Part shown: positions 1 through 12,172 of the stretch, one piece after another
Layout: the number at the start of each line of letters is the position of its first letter
Numbering within the stretch: position 1 is the stretch's first letter
Assembly: GCA_002897115.2 (NCBI GenBank)
Contig: BCIH01000001.1
Coordinates: 2,036,039-2,100,038 of the forward strand
Length of the DNA: 64,000 nt
From: Prototheca cutis
Lineage: Eukaryota; Chlorophyta; Trebouxiophyceae; Chlorellales; Chlorellaceae
Direction: 5' to 3'
Made by a program: the position numbers and the translations under genes
The notes under the pieces: generated by a model
What the model saw: the letters and a program-made list of their open reading frames with translations, nothing else
Told to the model about the DNA's origin: nothing
Database searches by the model: none

Positions 1-393
1 CTGGGCCGGGCATTGAGACAATCAAATCATTCACCCCCCCAAGCACCCTCGCTTTCTGGACTGCAGATCTGCAACTACGGATATCAAAAGTGCACAGGTA
101 AAAAATGAGACCAGTGTCAAGTCTGTGCGTGGTCTGGAGCATCGCGGCTTTTGAACGGGGCCAGGGGCCCACTGCAGAACTGGGCAAGGTATCGGCAACG
201 ATGCCAGGGTACAAGATTGGCATTTTGCAGTACGCTAAGAGTTGGTATCATCGGAATGACAGCCGGCGGCACCGTGCGACCTCAAAGCTGTAGTGGCACC
301 AGGGGAACTTGGGAAAGAACCATTCTCGGGCCTGGGGTCCCCGTTCAGGTGGTCCCAAGGCCCGGACCCCGGCACCTACCCCACGGGGCAACC
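1..393. other. 3' flank of the phosphatase gene, no gene seen
   Basis: This stretch lies beyond the stop codon of the minus-strand phosphatase gene. The open frames here are short, mutually overlapping and show no recognisable motif, so I call no gene. Confidence 0.6.
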
Positions 394-2151
394 TCAGGGC
401 TCGCAGGCATGCGGCGCTCCATCGAGCAGCTTGCGCGCGCTCGTGGTCAGCGCTTCCAGTGTGGCCTGCAGGCTGCTCAGCTCTGCCGTGGCCAGCTGGA
501 TGCAGTCATGCGCCGAGTCCAGGTGTGCCGAATGCTCGGGAGGACCCAAGCTATCAGCGGTGCTCTGCTCCAAGATTCTCTGCAGAAGGTGATGGGGCGA
601 TTGGTTGGCGGCCCATGGAGGGGGGTGGTCGGGTGCTGCACGCCTGTGAACGCAGATCCAGTGCATTGTTAGACGTGGCCCTCACCCCTGGCCCCGTTCT
701 CGTTCACGGCCCCAGACCCTCGCCTTACCTGCATGCCCTGGATGATGGACAGTGTGCCCGTGAGCTGGCGCTGGAATGAGCGCTGGATCACCGTCTCCTC
801 CGCCGCTGTCCAGTCCGCCTTGCTAGACCCGTTTACGCCCTTGGCCCGGCGCCTGCAGCGTTGTTGGGCGAGTGGGTGGGTGGGCGTCGGGTGCAGAGGA
901 ATGAACGGGCCATCGCCAGCAACCGTCCAGTCCCAGACCCAACACGCCTTGCTACTCGCCCTCTTTTCTGCCCCCCAAAACCCCATCTCCCTCAAAACAA
1001 AAGTAGACAAATAAATATATAAATAAAGATCGGAACTCCTTGACTTGCTCACTTGTCAAAGATGTCTCGGGCGACGTAGCCGACTTCGTTGGAGCGCCCT
1101 TCGACCAGCCTGCGGCGCACTGTCTTCCAGCAGTCGACGTAGGGATGCGCCTGGGGGCGCGCGGTGCGGACGGCCGCCAGCGCGTCGTCCAGCTGCCAGC
1201 CCATGACCCAGGTAAGGTAGGCCACCACCGTCAGCGTGGCCCGATTGATCCCGGCAGTGCAGTGCAGGTACACGCGGTGGCCCAGGGCCACGAGCACGTG
1301 CAGCGCGCGGACGGCCTCGGGCAGCATGGCCGCCTGGTCGTCGTGGTCAAAGTCGCGGACCGCGACGCGGGCCGCCAGAAGCTGTCGGGCAGCTGCCTGT
1401 GAGCGGATGGCGGGGTAGTCGATGCGCAGCGCCTCCAAGCACGCGTCCGACTGCAGCGACAGCACCGCTGTCGCCCCAGCCTCGTCCACGATCCGGTCCT
1501 GCATTCGTTGGTGTTGTTGGCATGGATGGTTATGTCAGTCTGCTTTCGTTTTTGGGGGGTGGGGAGGCGGCATGCAGTTTACGCTACTGGACAATGTGGC
1601 AACAATCCACATGCATCACAACTGTGGAAATAACCATGTTCTCGAACTATAACAGTGCATCCCCCAGCGCACAATATCTTCGGGACTGCGCGGGCAGGAG
1701 CCTATGATGATGGGGTGCTCTGGCAGCGAGTCCCAGTTGAGGGTCCACCGCCACTCGTCCACGCTGCCCTCCCTCCCCCCACTCTCCTCCCAGCGCATCT
1801 TGTTGGCAGCCGCTTCCTCATCCGTAATGGGAACCGCACCAGTGCCTGCGCGGGCGTCACCGGGCACGGGGAAACAGCACTGATCAAGTCGGCTGGCTAG
1901 CTAGCTCCCAGCTCGAGGCAGGGCCTGGGCCCCGTGTGCTCCAACCACGCCCACACCCGCGCACGACGAGTTCGCGCAGTGGCATACTCGAGATATTTAC
2001 CTGCACTTGCGCGCGGGGGGACGCATGAACGCGGGGCGTGTGCAGGACGCCAGTGAGAGAACCACGGGGTACGCCCGGCCCTCCTGGCTGGAGCCCGAGG
2101 AAGACCCTGCGGGCTCCAGCAGTGTGATGTGCTCTTGAACGTGCAATTCAT
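394..2151 (-). CDS. Plastid-targeted dual-specificity phosphatase, glucan-phosphatase-like
   Basis: Five exons fit in phase: 2001-2151, 1673-1845, 1053-1498, 729-852 and 394-579, giving 359 residues. The first exon is rich in Arg, Ser and Pro, lacks acidic residues and reads like a plastid transit peptide. The phosphatase domain covers roughly residues 85-235. It has a general-acid segment (RDFDHDD) and the catalytic loop HCTAGINR with Cys near residue 188. Plant glucan phosphatases (SEX4, LSF2) carry CxAGxGR; here Asn replaces the last Gly. These enzymes dephosphorylate starch, but I see no starch-binding module, so the substrate is inferred. A C-terminal helical extension of about 120 residues follows the domain. 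A model ending at the in-frame TGA at 1049 is possible, but a good GTGAGC donor there leads in phase into two more exons. Confidence 0.78.
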
Positions 2152-3206
2152 TGCGAAATACTGTACGTTTCAGCGCCCGGAAGCGCCGTTTCATTGCGCT
2201 TATGCTGCGCAAGCTCAGGTTGCAGTATGGGCATGAACAGAGATCTGGTGGCATCGCGACCTGGACAAGGCTTGGAGCAACTCGCGGGACTAGCGCAATC
2301 TGTGTCTGCCAGTCATACCCTGTCTTCATGTAGCCTTCTCAGGGTCATCTCCAGATTCCTTCCAGTGTTGCAACATGATTGAATCCGCTGCTTAACACGG
2401 AGTGCATGATGAAAGTCCTGGCATATCATATGTGTGACTTGTGGCAGCCCATTGGACAACCATCGCCACCGGCAGATGCCTTGCAGAAACGATATGCCTC
2501 TGAGATTATCGCCTCATGATACGAGTTACACCATGAGTCAACACATGTAGTGGGAACTGCCAGCGTGTGACAGTCTGGGTAACCACCTCCTGTAGGGTCC
2601 TTGGGAAACATTGGGGCTGGAAAACTCTCAACTGCCCTGCGACCCCCGGTCTATTCCCCGCCGCCCATAGGGCTCTGAAGCGATGCCGGATGATTTGATG
2701 TGCCTATGGACCCCCCTTTGCTTCCAAGCGCTTGGCACTTGGGGTCGAACTTGCAATCGCGCACTAACGACGAGCGAATTTCAAACCTCCCTTGCGCAGC
2801 CAAGCATACAGGAGCCTCTGCGGCTCATCTGCAGGGCGTCGCATACACTGCCATCATTCGTTCCGTTCGTACACACAAGTATGTTGAGGCAAGCGATGAT
2901 GTCCTCGTGTAGTTGCCATGGCGGCGAGCGTTCTCGGAATCGACGAAGTCGTCGCGGGATTCCCCCCACCCAAAATTTGAAGATCCAGGATGGTTTGTTT
3001 CCGATTTTCTCCGTCTGTTTCTCGCGCGCCGGCTCCCGCCCATGGTGTCAGGTGCATCAATCACCGCCACCATCACCGCAATCACTGTTGTTGTATACGG
3101 AGAGAGCAAGGCCGTGGGTTGAGCCTGGGCAGCATCGGGGAGCGCAGCAGGGCTCCCGGCCTCCCTCGCCCACATACCCTGCCGACAAGTCATGGCCTAG
3201 ACGGAG
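2152..3206. other. Divergent intergenic region
   Basis: This is the shared upstream region of the minus-strand phosphatase and the plus-strand formin. No conserved coding motif is visible in either strand. The open frames that cross it continue into the formin exon and the C tract and look incidental. Confidence 0.55.
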
Positions 3207-3436
3207 ATGGCGGCACGTCGAAAAGCTCCACCAGATTACAATGAGGAGCTTCGTGGGGCACTCCAGTCGCGGGCAGCCCGTCTGCGGCCGGATGCCGTGG
3301 ACCAGAGTTTCCGGGTGCTCCAGCTGGCGGTCGAGTACCTTCAGCGGCACGGTGCGTGCTGCGGAGCGCGAGGGCTGCCTACAGGGTGCAGTATGCGCGC
3401 ATTCCTCCACAGAACACATGTTATGGCTCCTGAGCA

Positions 3437-3506
<70 letters not shown>

Positions 3507-6500
3507 AGTGGCCCCGGAGACTGCCCCGGAACTGTTTGTGAGCATGGCCAAGGGGGGAGACATTGCCCGTGCCGAAGCCGCCCTGCTCAAGCACGGTGCG
3601 TGGGGTGTTGATTTGGGAGTGGTCGTGGATGTGCATGTATCACTGTATGCGCTGAGAATTTATCGTTTGTAATCTTGTAAAGCACACACTGGATGGATAG
3701 ATGGATAGTGGCGGCTACTTGCGCCTGGTGACACTCGCCACCAGCCGGGGCCCATGGGAGGGCCTTGCCACTCCCTTCCTGGAACCCTAAAACTGATGTT
3801 ACCAACGACATCCATGCAGGCACAGCTGCACCATCGAACATCAGTGGCCTGGCGGTGTCTGTGCTGGTCATCAAATCGCTGGCCGCACTGCAAACGCCGC
3901 TCGTACCGCCGAGCATCTCGCAGCAGCTGCTGGCCATTGCGCTGTCCAAAGACTCGCAGGCCGTCAAGCTCACCTGCATCACCCAAATCCTGGGCACGTT
4001 CCAGGGGCCCAACCATGGTGCGCTGGATTTTTGGGTGCACCGGGTTTGTTCTGGGTCTGAGGGGCATGAGGACGTCTGGGCTGATACATGGTGGTGTGGG
4101 TTGTGCCGGCGGCATCTGCCTTTCCTTGCAGCATCGTTTCACAGGGTTTTCAAACTCCAAGGCCTATGCAACCAAACCTTGCTTCGTTTTCCCACATGGC
4201 AGACCTGCTCCGGCGGCTGATCCGGTACTGTCGGCGGCTGGTCTCCGTTCCCAATGCCGCCTGCACACGCAAGGGCCTGGCTCGGACGCTGGGCCCGCCG
4301 CTGTTCCAGCCGGAGATGGCGGCACGGGACCGGGACCCACGCCTGCTCACGCAAGCAGCCATCTGGGTCCTGGCCCTCCTCATCGAGTGAGCAGGATTGT
4401 AGGGGTGTGGGGTTTGGGCTTCCGAGCTGGTGCCGGGCTTTGCATGAGCTGGGTTATGTGTGCATATGTGCGCTATTGGGGTTGCGGGAGGCCGATGGGG
4501 GTGAGATGCATTGTTGGTGCCCTGTTGCCTTCCAGATGCGCTAGGAAGGCATGTGGCCAACCAGCCATCAACCGCCATTCGCCTCACCAATCACACATCG
4601 CCCTGACAAAACGTTCAGGAACTTTGAGTCGGCATTTGGAGAGAGCCTCGGGGTCAAAGACAGCCGGGGGGGGGCTGTGGCGCAGGCCCGTCGCGACAGG
4701 CTGGAACAACGTGTTCGTGAACTGGTGCTTTCCCGGGCCGCGGCGGCGACCGGGGTCAAGGAGGGTGGTGCCGGTGTGAGCCGAGCCAGTGGCGGCGGCG
4801 GGCAGACGCCGCGCCAGCAGCCGCCCACCAAGCTGGTCAACCCCCTGACCACACTCAAGACCAAGGCCTCGGCAGACTGGCTGCTGGCCGGGGGAGTGCC
4901 GGGGACAAACGCCACCGGCACTCCCCCGGCGATGGGCGGGATCTCTGTAGGTGCTGGCGTGCTGGAGACGCCCAATGCCACTGCTCGACGGCACGGGGTG
5001 GGAACAGAGGTACATGGTGATAGTGGATCAGCCGGTCGCATGACTGCCGGGGGTTCGGCCGGCCGAGCAACCGCCGCAGGATCCGCTGGCACGCCACCTG
5101 GTGATACCGCGCTGTGTAGTAGGGGTGGTTTCACTGCCCATGCGCAGCCACCTGGTCGTCTGAACGTGGACCTGCCGGCCATCCTGCTCCGTCAACAGCA
5201 GCTCAAGGCAGCACTGAAGCCGCCGCCACCAGACACGGGGCCGGACAAGTCGCCGTGGCGGCCGCCAGGTCAAGGAGGAGTATTTTGTCTGCAAGAGTTT
5301 TGTGGGTGGTGACCATGCACACACAGTGCATGGCGAGGCATTGATCGATCACACTGCTATGACTCGTCGTGTCATATGGCGCATTTGTGTCTGCATGGTT
5401 GCAGCTCCCTGAATGAAGATGGCCCCTCCCCTGGCGACATGCAATCCAGAACGAAACAGACGTACGCACACGCTCACCCCTGCACAGGAGCCAACACACA
5501 CCTGGCCAAGCGGCAGCCGCGGGCCCAGCCCAAATGGACCCCAATGGTGGGCGGTGGCCTGCAGGGCTCGTTCGAGGCGGCAGGCCCGTCGAGTCCCGAC
5601 GGCCAGTCCAGCCCCGCCAGCAGCTCGGGCTCGGTGGAGGTGCTGAGTGGCAGGGCGGCGCACGGCCGGGCCCGGCCCCCAGGACGCGCTGGCCGGGGCG
5701 GCGCTGCAGCCCTGGCGAACGAGTTTGCAGGGCTGGATCTGGACACCATGCCTGACATCGACGCTCCGGTCCGGCCAAGGAGCGGAGGTGCTGGGCGGGC
5801 GGAGTTGGGCGCCGGGTCAGCAGTGGGCGACGACAACGGTATGGCAGCTGGTGTCATGCAGCGCGGCACTGCTGCCGTGGCACTCGCAGGCAATGATATC
5901 CATGTGCCTGTCGATACGGCTGCAGTTCACGGAACCACCCCCGCTGCTGGTGGCGATGCAGTCCCAGCAGGCCCGCTGCAGTCTGCGGCTGGGAGGGACT
6001 CGAGCAAGCCCGGTGCCGGAGCTCCGCAGGGTCCATCCCCACCTGCCAAGGGCATGCTGCGCGGCTGGGGAACCGCGGTGGGCAGCCTGTTTGGCGGGTT
6101 GCTGGGCCGGTCCTCGGACAAGAGCCGCCAGAGTGGCGACGCGATGCCCGCCAGCAGCGGCGACGGAGCTGAAGTTTTTGGAGCGGAGGCAGTGCTGCCG
6201 CGGAATGGGGTGAACGGCAGTGCTGCTGGTGCCACAGCCCGCCTTGTTCCCAGCCGCGGAGTGCACTTGGGTCCAGACACCCATGGCGCAAGGGACGCTG
6301 GGGCAGGGCACGCCGGCTCCACGCACGGCGGGTTTGGCCCGGTGGACGAGGATGACGTCATCTTCGATGAGCCCTGGACAGACGATGGTGGGGCCGAAGT
6401 TGTTGATGACAACGATGATGGTACTCGGGTCGGAAATGAGCATGCAGGGGCGCAGCAAGTTCCAGGTGACAGCGTTGTCCATGCCATACCTCTTGGTGGC

Positions 6501-9500
6501 GCCGCGATCATTGGCGGGTCGTCGCCTTCCAGTGTCCTGACGGGTCAGAGTAGCAGCCGGGTCTCGCTAAGTGAAGGCCCCGAGGGCTCGCAGCGCACCG
6601 TGCTGTCTCTGCGTGACAGCATGAACCTGGCACGGTCGCTGTCTCGCCACGGCGGCGGCAGGCGAGAGGGCGGCGCTCGGGCCTATGTACCGGGGTCAAA
6701 ACTGCCCACCGCCGACGACCTACACGTGCCGCATGAGGGGTCTGCAGAGACAGGTGTCCGGGACGATGCAACGAGTGCGTCCCTGGCGGCGGGAATGGCG
6801 GCTGCGGTGGCGATGTCTTCTTCGAGGGCCGACGGCATCGCCTGGTCAAGCCGAGCTGGAACGGCGGCACAAGGTGGTACTGCGAAGCCAGACGGCCGCA
6901 GCGTCGACGGAAAGGGGGGCTCCAGGGCGGGGAGCGGCGGTCTGATGAGCCGGCGCGCGTCGGGCAGTGGTACTGGCCGCGTGCGTGCGAGTGGAACTGG
7001 GGTCTTTGCAGCAGCCGAGGCATCATCCTCGGGGCGCCAGCATCCTGGTGGCAGTGCGGGAGACGACAAGCATCGTCGTCATGCAGACGCAACCAGCAGC
7101 GGGGTTCCCGGCATGCGAGCCCAGCGTCCTGCAGAGGGCGGAACCTCCATTCCGGGGGGCGATTTTTATGTCAACCCTGCGACGGGCACTGTGGTGCAGC
7201 GTGCGCAGGGCACGGAGGAGGGCGTTCCCGCTTTCTTGCCATCGGGCCTGTCCATCGAAGACCTGCTGCAAGCAGCCGAGGACATCCAGCGCAATCTCCC
7301 TTCGCCCGCCATCGATGCCGGTACGGAGCATCAAGCCCAGCTGCCACAGGAGCCCGATGCCTACACGCCTCTGGACTTGGCGGCATTGCTGGCGGGACAC
7401 GCCCGCCGGTTGAGGCGGGAGACGGGCGAGCGCGCCGCCCTTCGAGCCGCCGAAGGCAGGCTCGCCTCCCAACTGGCCCTGCCAAAGCCTGGTGAGTATG
7501 TATGTGTCTGTGGGCGGAAGGGGTGCATTGGTTCTTTTTTCTCCCTTTCCAAAAGAAGGGGTTGAGTGGGGCGCTGCCGTATGCATGCACGCATGATGAC
7601 TCATTTCCAACTTCAAAAGACCATGTACTCATCTGGCAGGCACAGTCCGGTCCTCGCCTGGCGGCACCATCAAGCCGAGCCCGAGCACAGAAGGCACGCC
7701 GCCCCCCCCCCTCATCGACCCCATCACGGCGGTCAAGCCCCAGGCGACGGCAGGGGAAAAGGCCCCCCCCCCTCCCCCNNNNNNNNNNNNNNNNNNNNNN
7801 NNNNNNNNNNNNNNNNNNNNNNNNNNNNNNNNNNNNNNNNNNNNNNNNNNNNNNNNNNNNNNNNNNNNNNNNNNNNNNNNNNNNNNNNNNNNNNCCGCCA
7901 CCCCCGCCACCGAGCACTGGAAAGAAGGGCGGCAAGGGTGGTCCTCTCCCGCCCCCTCCCCCGCCGCCACCCAGCACCGCAAAAAAGGGCAAGGGCCCGC
8001 CCGGCAAGTCGTCGCCGCCGCCGCCCCCCCCCCCGCCAGGCACTGCAAGGAAAGGCTCCCCCGCTGGCAAGACCGACACGGACGAGAGCGCCACAAGTGC
8101 CACTGGACAAGCCCCCGCCGACGACACAATCAAGGCCGTGCACGGCGGGGGAGATGCCCCGGGTTCCGAGGCTGGTGCGAAGCAGGCTCCAAACAGCATC
8201 GGCGTGGGGAGCAAGACGGCTGGAACCAGCGCGACTGCAGCCGAGGCTAGCGCGGAGCAGCAGCTTGCACGCAAGCTCCGGCTGAAGCAACTGCATTGGG
8301 ACAAGCTCAAGGCGGTGGGCGAGGGCACGGTGTGGCAGGTGGCTCGTGACGCGCCGGCGCAGATGAACTACGACGAGCTGGAATCGCTGTTCCAGATCCT
8401 GGAGAACCGGGCGCTGGAGCGGCTGGGTGCGGGGTCGAAGGCAGGCAACGAGGTCCGGCTCGTCGAGCACCGCCGCGCACACAACATCTGCATCGAGCTC
8501 TCGGGCATCCGTCGGCCCCTGGCCGACATCAAGGTTGGTGACTGTAATGGAGGAGCTTTCCATTGTTCTTGTCATGGGTATTTCTTTGGTCTGTTTGGCA
8601 TGTGGGCAGATGATCTGGTGGTCTCTCGACTATCCCTGACTGCCCTCCGACCACCCCTCAACGACAGGCGGCGCTGGTGAGCATGGAGGCCGGGGCGCTG
8701 AGCGTGGAGCAGTTGGGCGCTCTTTCTCGTGCGGTGCCGGACGACACGGAGCGTCGGGACCTGGAGCTCTACTGCGCGGGCATGCACCCAAAGTACAAGG
8801 GCATCGACGACCTCGACCGCCTGGGCACCGTCGAGCGCTACTTTTTGGAAATCAGGGGCATTCCCAGGCTCGACCGTCGCATCCGCTGCCTCATCTTCAG
8901 CCGCACCTTTGACGGCACTACATCCCTGGTGCGGCGGCAGATGTATTCTTGTTGTTCTTTCTATCTTTGCGGTGTTTGCCCTTGATGGGGACATGGTGCT
9001 GTTGTTCATCGTCGATGCTCATCGTGAACACAGAATCTCAGCCGCAGCGCCAGGCCCCACCCATGCACCCCCGACACTCACCCAACTGCCAATCACTCAA
9101 AACTGAGCTCAGTGCGAGATGAATATGGCGGTGGTGCGATCGGCGTGCTCGGCGCTGCAGGCCAGTTCTGACCTGACAGCCCTGCTGGCTGCGGTGCTGG
9201 AGCTGGGCAACCATCTGAACGCCGGCACGCACCGCGGTGCAGCCGCCGGGTTCCGGCTGGATTCCCTGCTCAAGCTGGCTGACGTCAAGGGTACCGACCG
9301 CAAGACCAGTCTGCTGCACTTTGTCGTGCGCCAACTGGCGGCCAGTCGCCCGTCAGTGCTCGGTCTCCCCGCTGACCTGTCGGCACTCAAGCCTGCCGCC
9401 CTCATGCAGGTGCCTTTGGGCGGGCGCATGTCGTCTGTGCGGGAGTTGTTTTCTACCTGTAAACAGTGTATAACACCCTCCATTGCTCCGGCATGCACAC

Positions 9501-10944
9501 CGAGAATCCCAAAAAGCCCCTTCAATCTCCCTCCCGACAAAAAAAAATAGTTGGGCACGATCAAATCTATGGTGGACGAGGTGCGGCTTGGGCTCAAGAC
9601 GGTGGCGGAGGAGGTGATGCACGCTGCGGGTGCAGCCGCAGGCGAAGCCGAGGCCGATAGTGATGGCTGCCGGAAGTTTAGCGAGCTCATGGCCGCGTTC
9701 CACGCCGACGCCTCTTCCCGCTTCCGTGACCTGGAGGTACGTCCGTTGCTGCCGGTCGGTCTGGGCTTGTGAGAGATGGGTGTCCTCTGGAGGCATCCAT
9801 TGTGATCGGTGCTCAGCCTTCCCACCGCAACTCAAACACCCCCTCCCCCTCTCCCCGCAAAAACCAACAATGCTATCATCCACAGGAGCTCCAGGACGCC
9901 ATGTACGAGGAGCTCAAGGCCACGGCCGCGTACTTTGGCGAGGGCTACCGCGAGTCGGATCCGCTGCGTACGGTGCAAGTCGTCCGTGACTTTGTGGTGC
10001 TGTTTGAAAAGGTGGTTGGCGAGATCCAGGCAGCCGAAAAGGCCGCCGAAGCTGCCGCTAAAAAGAAGGCAGCACTGGCAGCCAAGCTGTCGGCGACCGC
10101 CGACCGCACGCTGGGCGGGCCAAGTGGTGGGCATAGTGCCAGCACCGCGGCCGGCACTGACCGCTCGGCCGCCGAAGAAGCGGCGGCCGCGGGCGTGGTG
10201 CGCGTGATCGTGGAAGAAATGGTGACCGCCGTTGTGGAAGCGGCGGTGTTGGAGCAGATGGAGGGCGCACGCGAGCAAGGAGAGGCGCGGGAGGCCCTGC
10301 TCCGCCAACAAGCCCATCCTCCCGCTGCGGAGAGTTCCTCGTCCTCTTCCCTGGGCACTTTTGTGGCCGTCGAGGATGTTTTCAGTGAGGAGACGCCGGG
10401 TGCCGGTGCCGAAGCCTCGACGTCGTCCTCCATCCTGTTTGTCCCCGTGGAGCATGCTCGGAGGGGCGACAGTGAAGAACGAGGGGAGACCCCACAGGAT
10501 CCTGAGCCATCCGACCTGGGGGGTCCCCCGTCGCCCGGTTGCTCTTCAGTGGCTGCGCTGGAGCAGGAGGCGGAGTCTGCACCGCCAGGGCCATTGTCAC
10601 GCGACGATGCCGACGAGGCATCGAGTGCCTCAGCGGCACCAGCGGCGCTGGAGCAGGAGGCGAGCGGCATCGCTGCTGAAGCGATGTCACCAAAGTCATC
10701 CGGCTCGGCTGTGAGTGCGGAGCCCATTCTGGATGGTGGGCTTCCTCTGGCCACTCCCATCGACCAGACTGAGCAGTCGCATGTGGTTCCAGACGAGGCA
10801 CCCACCCAACAGGTGGCGCCTGCTGAGTTGATGATGCTCACCGACGAGGACCTTGCTTCCTTGACCTTTGCTGCTGCTGATGAACCCAAGCTAGAGCCGG
10901 AGGGCTCTATCGGGTCACTGGCGTCCATGCCAGAGGGGCTGTGA
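3207..10944 (+). CDS. RhoGAP-formin (FH1-FH2) fusion
   Basis: Actin-nucleating formin. Exons: 3207-3351, 3509-3595, 3820-4017, 4203-4386, 4619-5268, 5488-7491, 7640-8533 (containing the N gap), 8668-8928, 9113-9436, 9551-9736 and 9886-10944, about 2,000 residues. Residues about 25-220 form a RhoGAP-like domain (LAVEYLQRH, then LQTPLVPP, ending LLIENFESAF). The GIFR arginine-finger motif expected after the first helix is absent. A long Ser/Gly/Ala-rich linker leads to a proline-rich FH1 region broken by the gap. FH2 starts at LRLKQLHWDK and contains LGNHLNAGTHRG, DVKGTDRKTSLLHFVV and a final YFGEGYRESDP segment, closest in my memory to plant formins. An acidic, low-complexity tail follows. The ends of exons 8 and 9 use weak GTGCGG donors, chosen because they preserve FH2 spacing and phase. 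Combining RhoGAP with FH2 matches land-plant class III formins. Confidence 0.85.
3438..3506 (+). repeat. 69-nt poly-C tract in formin intron 1
   Basis: An uninterrupted run of C ends directly at the AG of the intron 1 acceptor, so it occupies the position of the polypyrimidine tract. Its true length may differ because such runs assemble poorly. Confidence 0.9.
7779..7894. other. Assembly gap (116 N) in the formin FH1 exon
   Basis: The gap is flanked on both sides by C-rich codons for polyproline. The reading frame entering from the left (set by the exon 6 phase) and the frame leaving on the right (set by FH2) do not agree if the gap is exactly 116 nt, so its length is nominal or a flanking C run is miscounted. 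Confidence 0.9.
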
Positions 10945-11267
10945 GCTATCCTTGGCCTGCCACTGGGGTCCTATCCATCCATCCCTTCGGGACCCGTCAT
11001 TTGATCCACCCCGGGACCCATCTCGCATGCCTGAACTTGCTACTGCAATTTGCTTTTCGTAACCACAAGGGTGCCTGCATTACATTCCAAGATGCCCGCT
11101 CGTAGGTTGGTCACCCCGCCGGCACGATCCATGCCTCTCCAGCTGCAGCTTGCTGCTCGACACATCATCACAATCGTCGTCTCTCTGAAAGGGTTTCGCT
11201 CGCGCTCTGTTGTAGGCAAGACTCCAGTGTGGATTCCAACCGGAGTCTCCAGTCCAGCCCTGCTCGA
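10945..11267. other. Convergent 3' region, formin and acetyltransferase
   Basis: Short intergenic space between two convergent stop codons. TTACA near 11075 reads TGTAA on the minus strand, about 190 nt after the acetyltransferase stop, and could be its polyadenylation signal. No gene is seen. Confidence 0.5.
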
Positions 11268-11697
11268 TCACTGTGTCGCCTTCAGGTGCCTGATCACCTT
11301 GGCGGGGTTTCCGCCGACCAGGGTGTCTGGGGCCACATCCTTTGTGACCACGGACCCTGCCGCGATGACCGCCCTATCGCCGATGCAGACGCCGGGGACG
11401 ATGGTGCTGCCGCCCCCGATCCAAACATCATCCCCAATGGAGATGGGCTTGCTGTGCTCGGGCTTGCCCTCGCCGTTCCGCACCGCAGCATCGAGTGGAT
11501 GCGTGGCAGCATATAAAGAGACGTTGGGGCCCAGCATCACGCGGTCGCCGATGCTGATGGGACCGCAGTCCAGCAGGACCGTATTGAAGTTGCAGTAAAA
11601 CCTGTTTTTTTTGTCGATATTTGTTTGTTTGATTAGTTGGAGGGATTTTGCGTGTGAGTTTGGGAGGCGAGAGTGGGGGGTTTGTTTCCCCTGTGGG

Positions 11698-11731
<34 letters not shown>

Positions 11732-12172
11732 GCACATGCACACACACACAAAACACAAACGTAGCATGACCCCAGCTACAGACGCACTCTTTTCCGACAG
11801 TGATGTTGTAGCCATAGTCGAGGTAGAGCGGGGGCTCAAAGTAAGGGGGAAACTCCTCGTCAAAGGTGATGCCAAGGCGCCGCAGGATATCCAGCTTTCC
11901 CTGCTGATCCTCACAGTCAACCTCATGATTGTACACGCGCTGGAGCTTCCTGGACTTGAGCCTGTCCGCCACAAGCTCCGGGTCGGAGGATGTATAGTGC
12001 TCCCCTGCATGGTGTGGTGGCCTTTCGTGTGACTGGTGTGCCGGCACCACACCCTGGTTGAAGGCCCCATCAGTGCGTTCTGTCCTCCGCAAACAAAGAG
12101 ATCCTTATACATTACAAACGCGCCTGCAATCATCTTCTCCTTCTCCGACTTGGCTGGCGCCATGGACCCCAT
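11268..12172 (-). CDS. Maltose/galactoside-type O-acetyltransferase (hexapeptide repeat)
   Basis: Three exons in phase, 12116-12172, 11788-11999 and 11268-11601, give 200 residues, the usual size of the Maa/LacA family. The N-terminal helix (SEKEKMIAG, then DPELVADR) is the family's maltose-acetyltransferase cap. [15 protein letters not shown] spans the second junction. Left-handed beta-helix repeats follow ([35 protein letters not shown]), with the catalytic His in ATHPLD and the terminal GGNPAKVIR. The family transfers acetyl from acetyl-CoA to a sugar hydroxyl; the substrate here is unknown. It is mainly bacterial, so an origin by gene transfer with later gain of introns is plausible. A GT/CA microsatellite lies in the second intron. 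The exon 1 donor (GTAATG) is the least certain splice site. Confidence 0.85.
11698..11750. repeat. CA/GT microsatellite in an intron
   Basis: An interrupted CA repeat on the plus strand lies inside the second intron of the acetyltransferase gene. In the transcript sense it is a GT-rich run. Confidence 0.85.

Noticed and set aside
669..852. Separate small minus-strand gene at the left end
   Set aside because: A consensus donor at the apparent phosphatase stop joins these exons in phase to the phosphatase, so they are its C terminus.
2683..3672. Long plus-strand ORF running through the poly-C tract
   Set aside because: Its length depends on translating the C run as polyproline. Only the short segment after the tract is formin coding, reached by splicing.
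5474..7616. Several minus-strand ORFs opposite formin exon 6
   Set aside because: They are shadows of the Ser/Gly/Ala-rich formin linker, which splices in phase on the plus strand.
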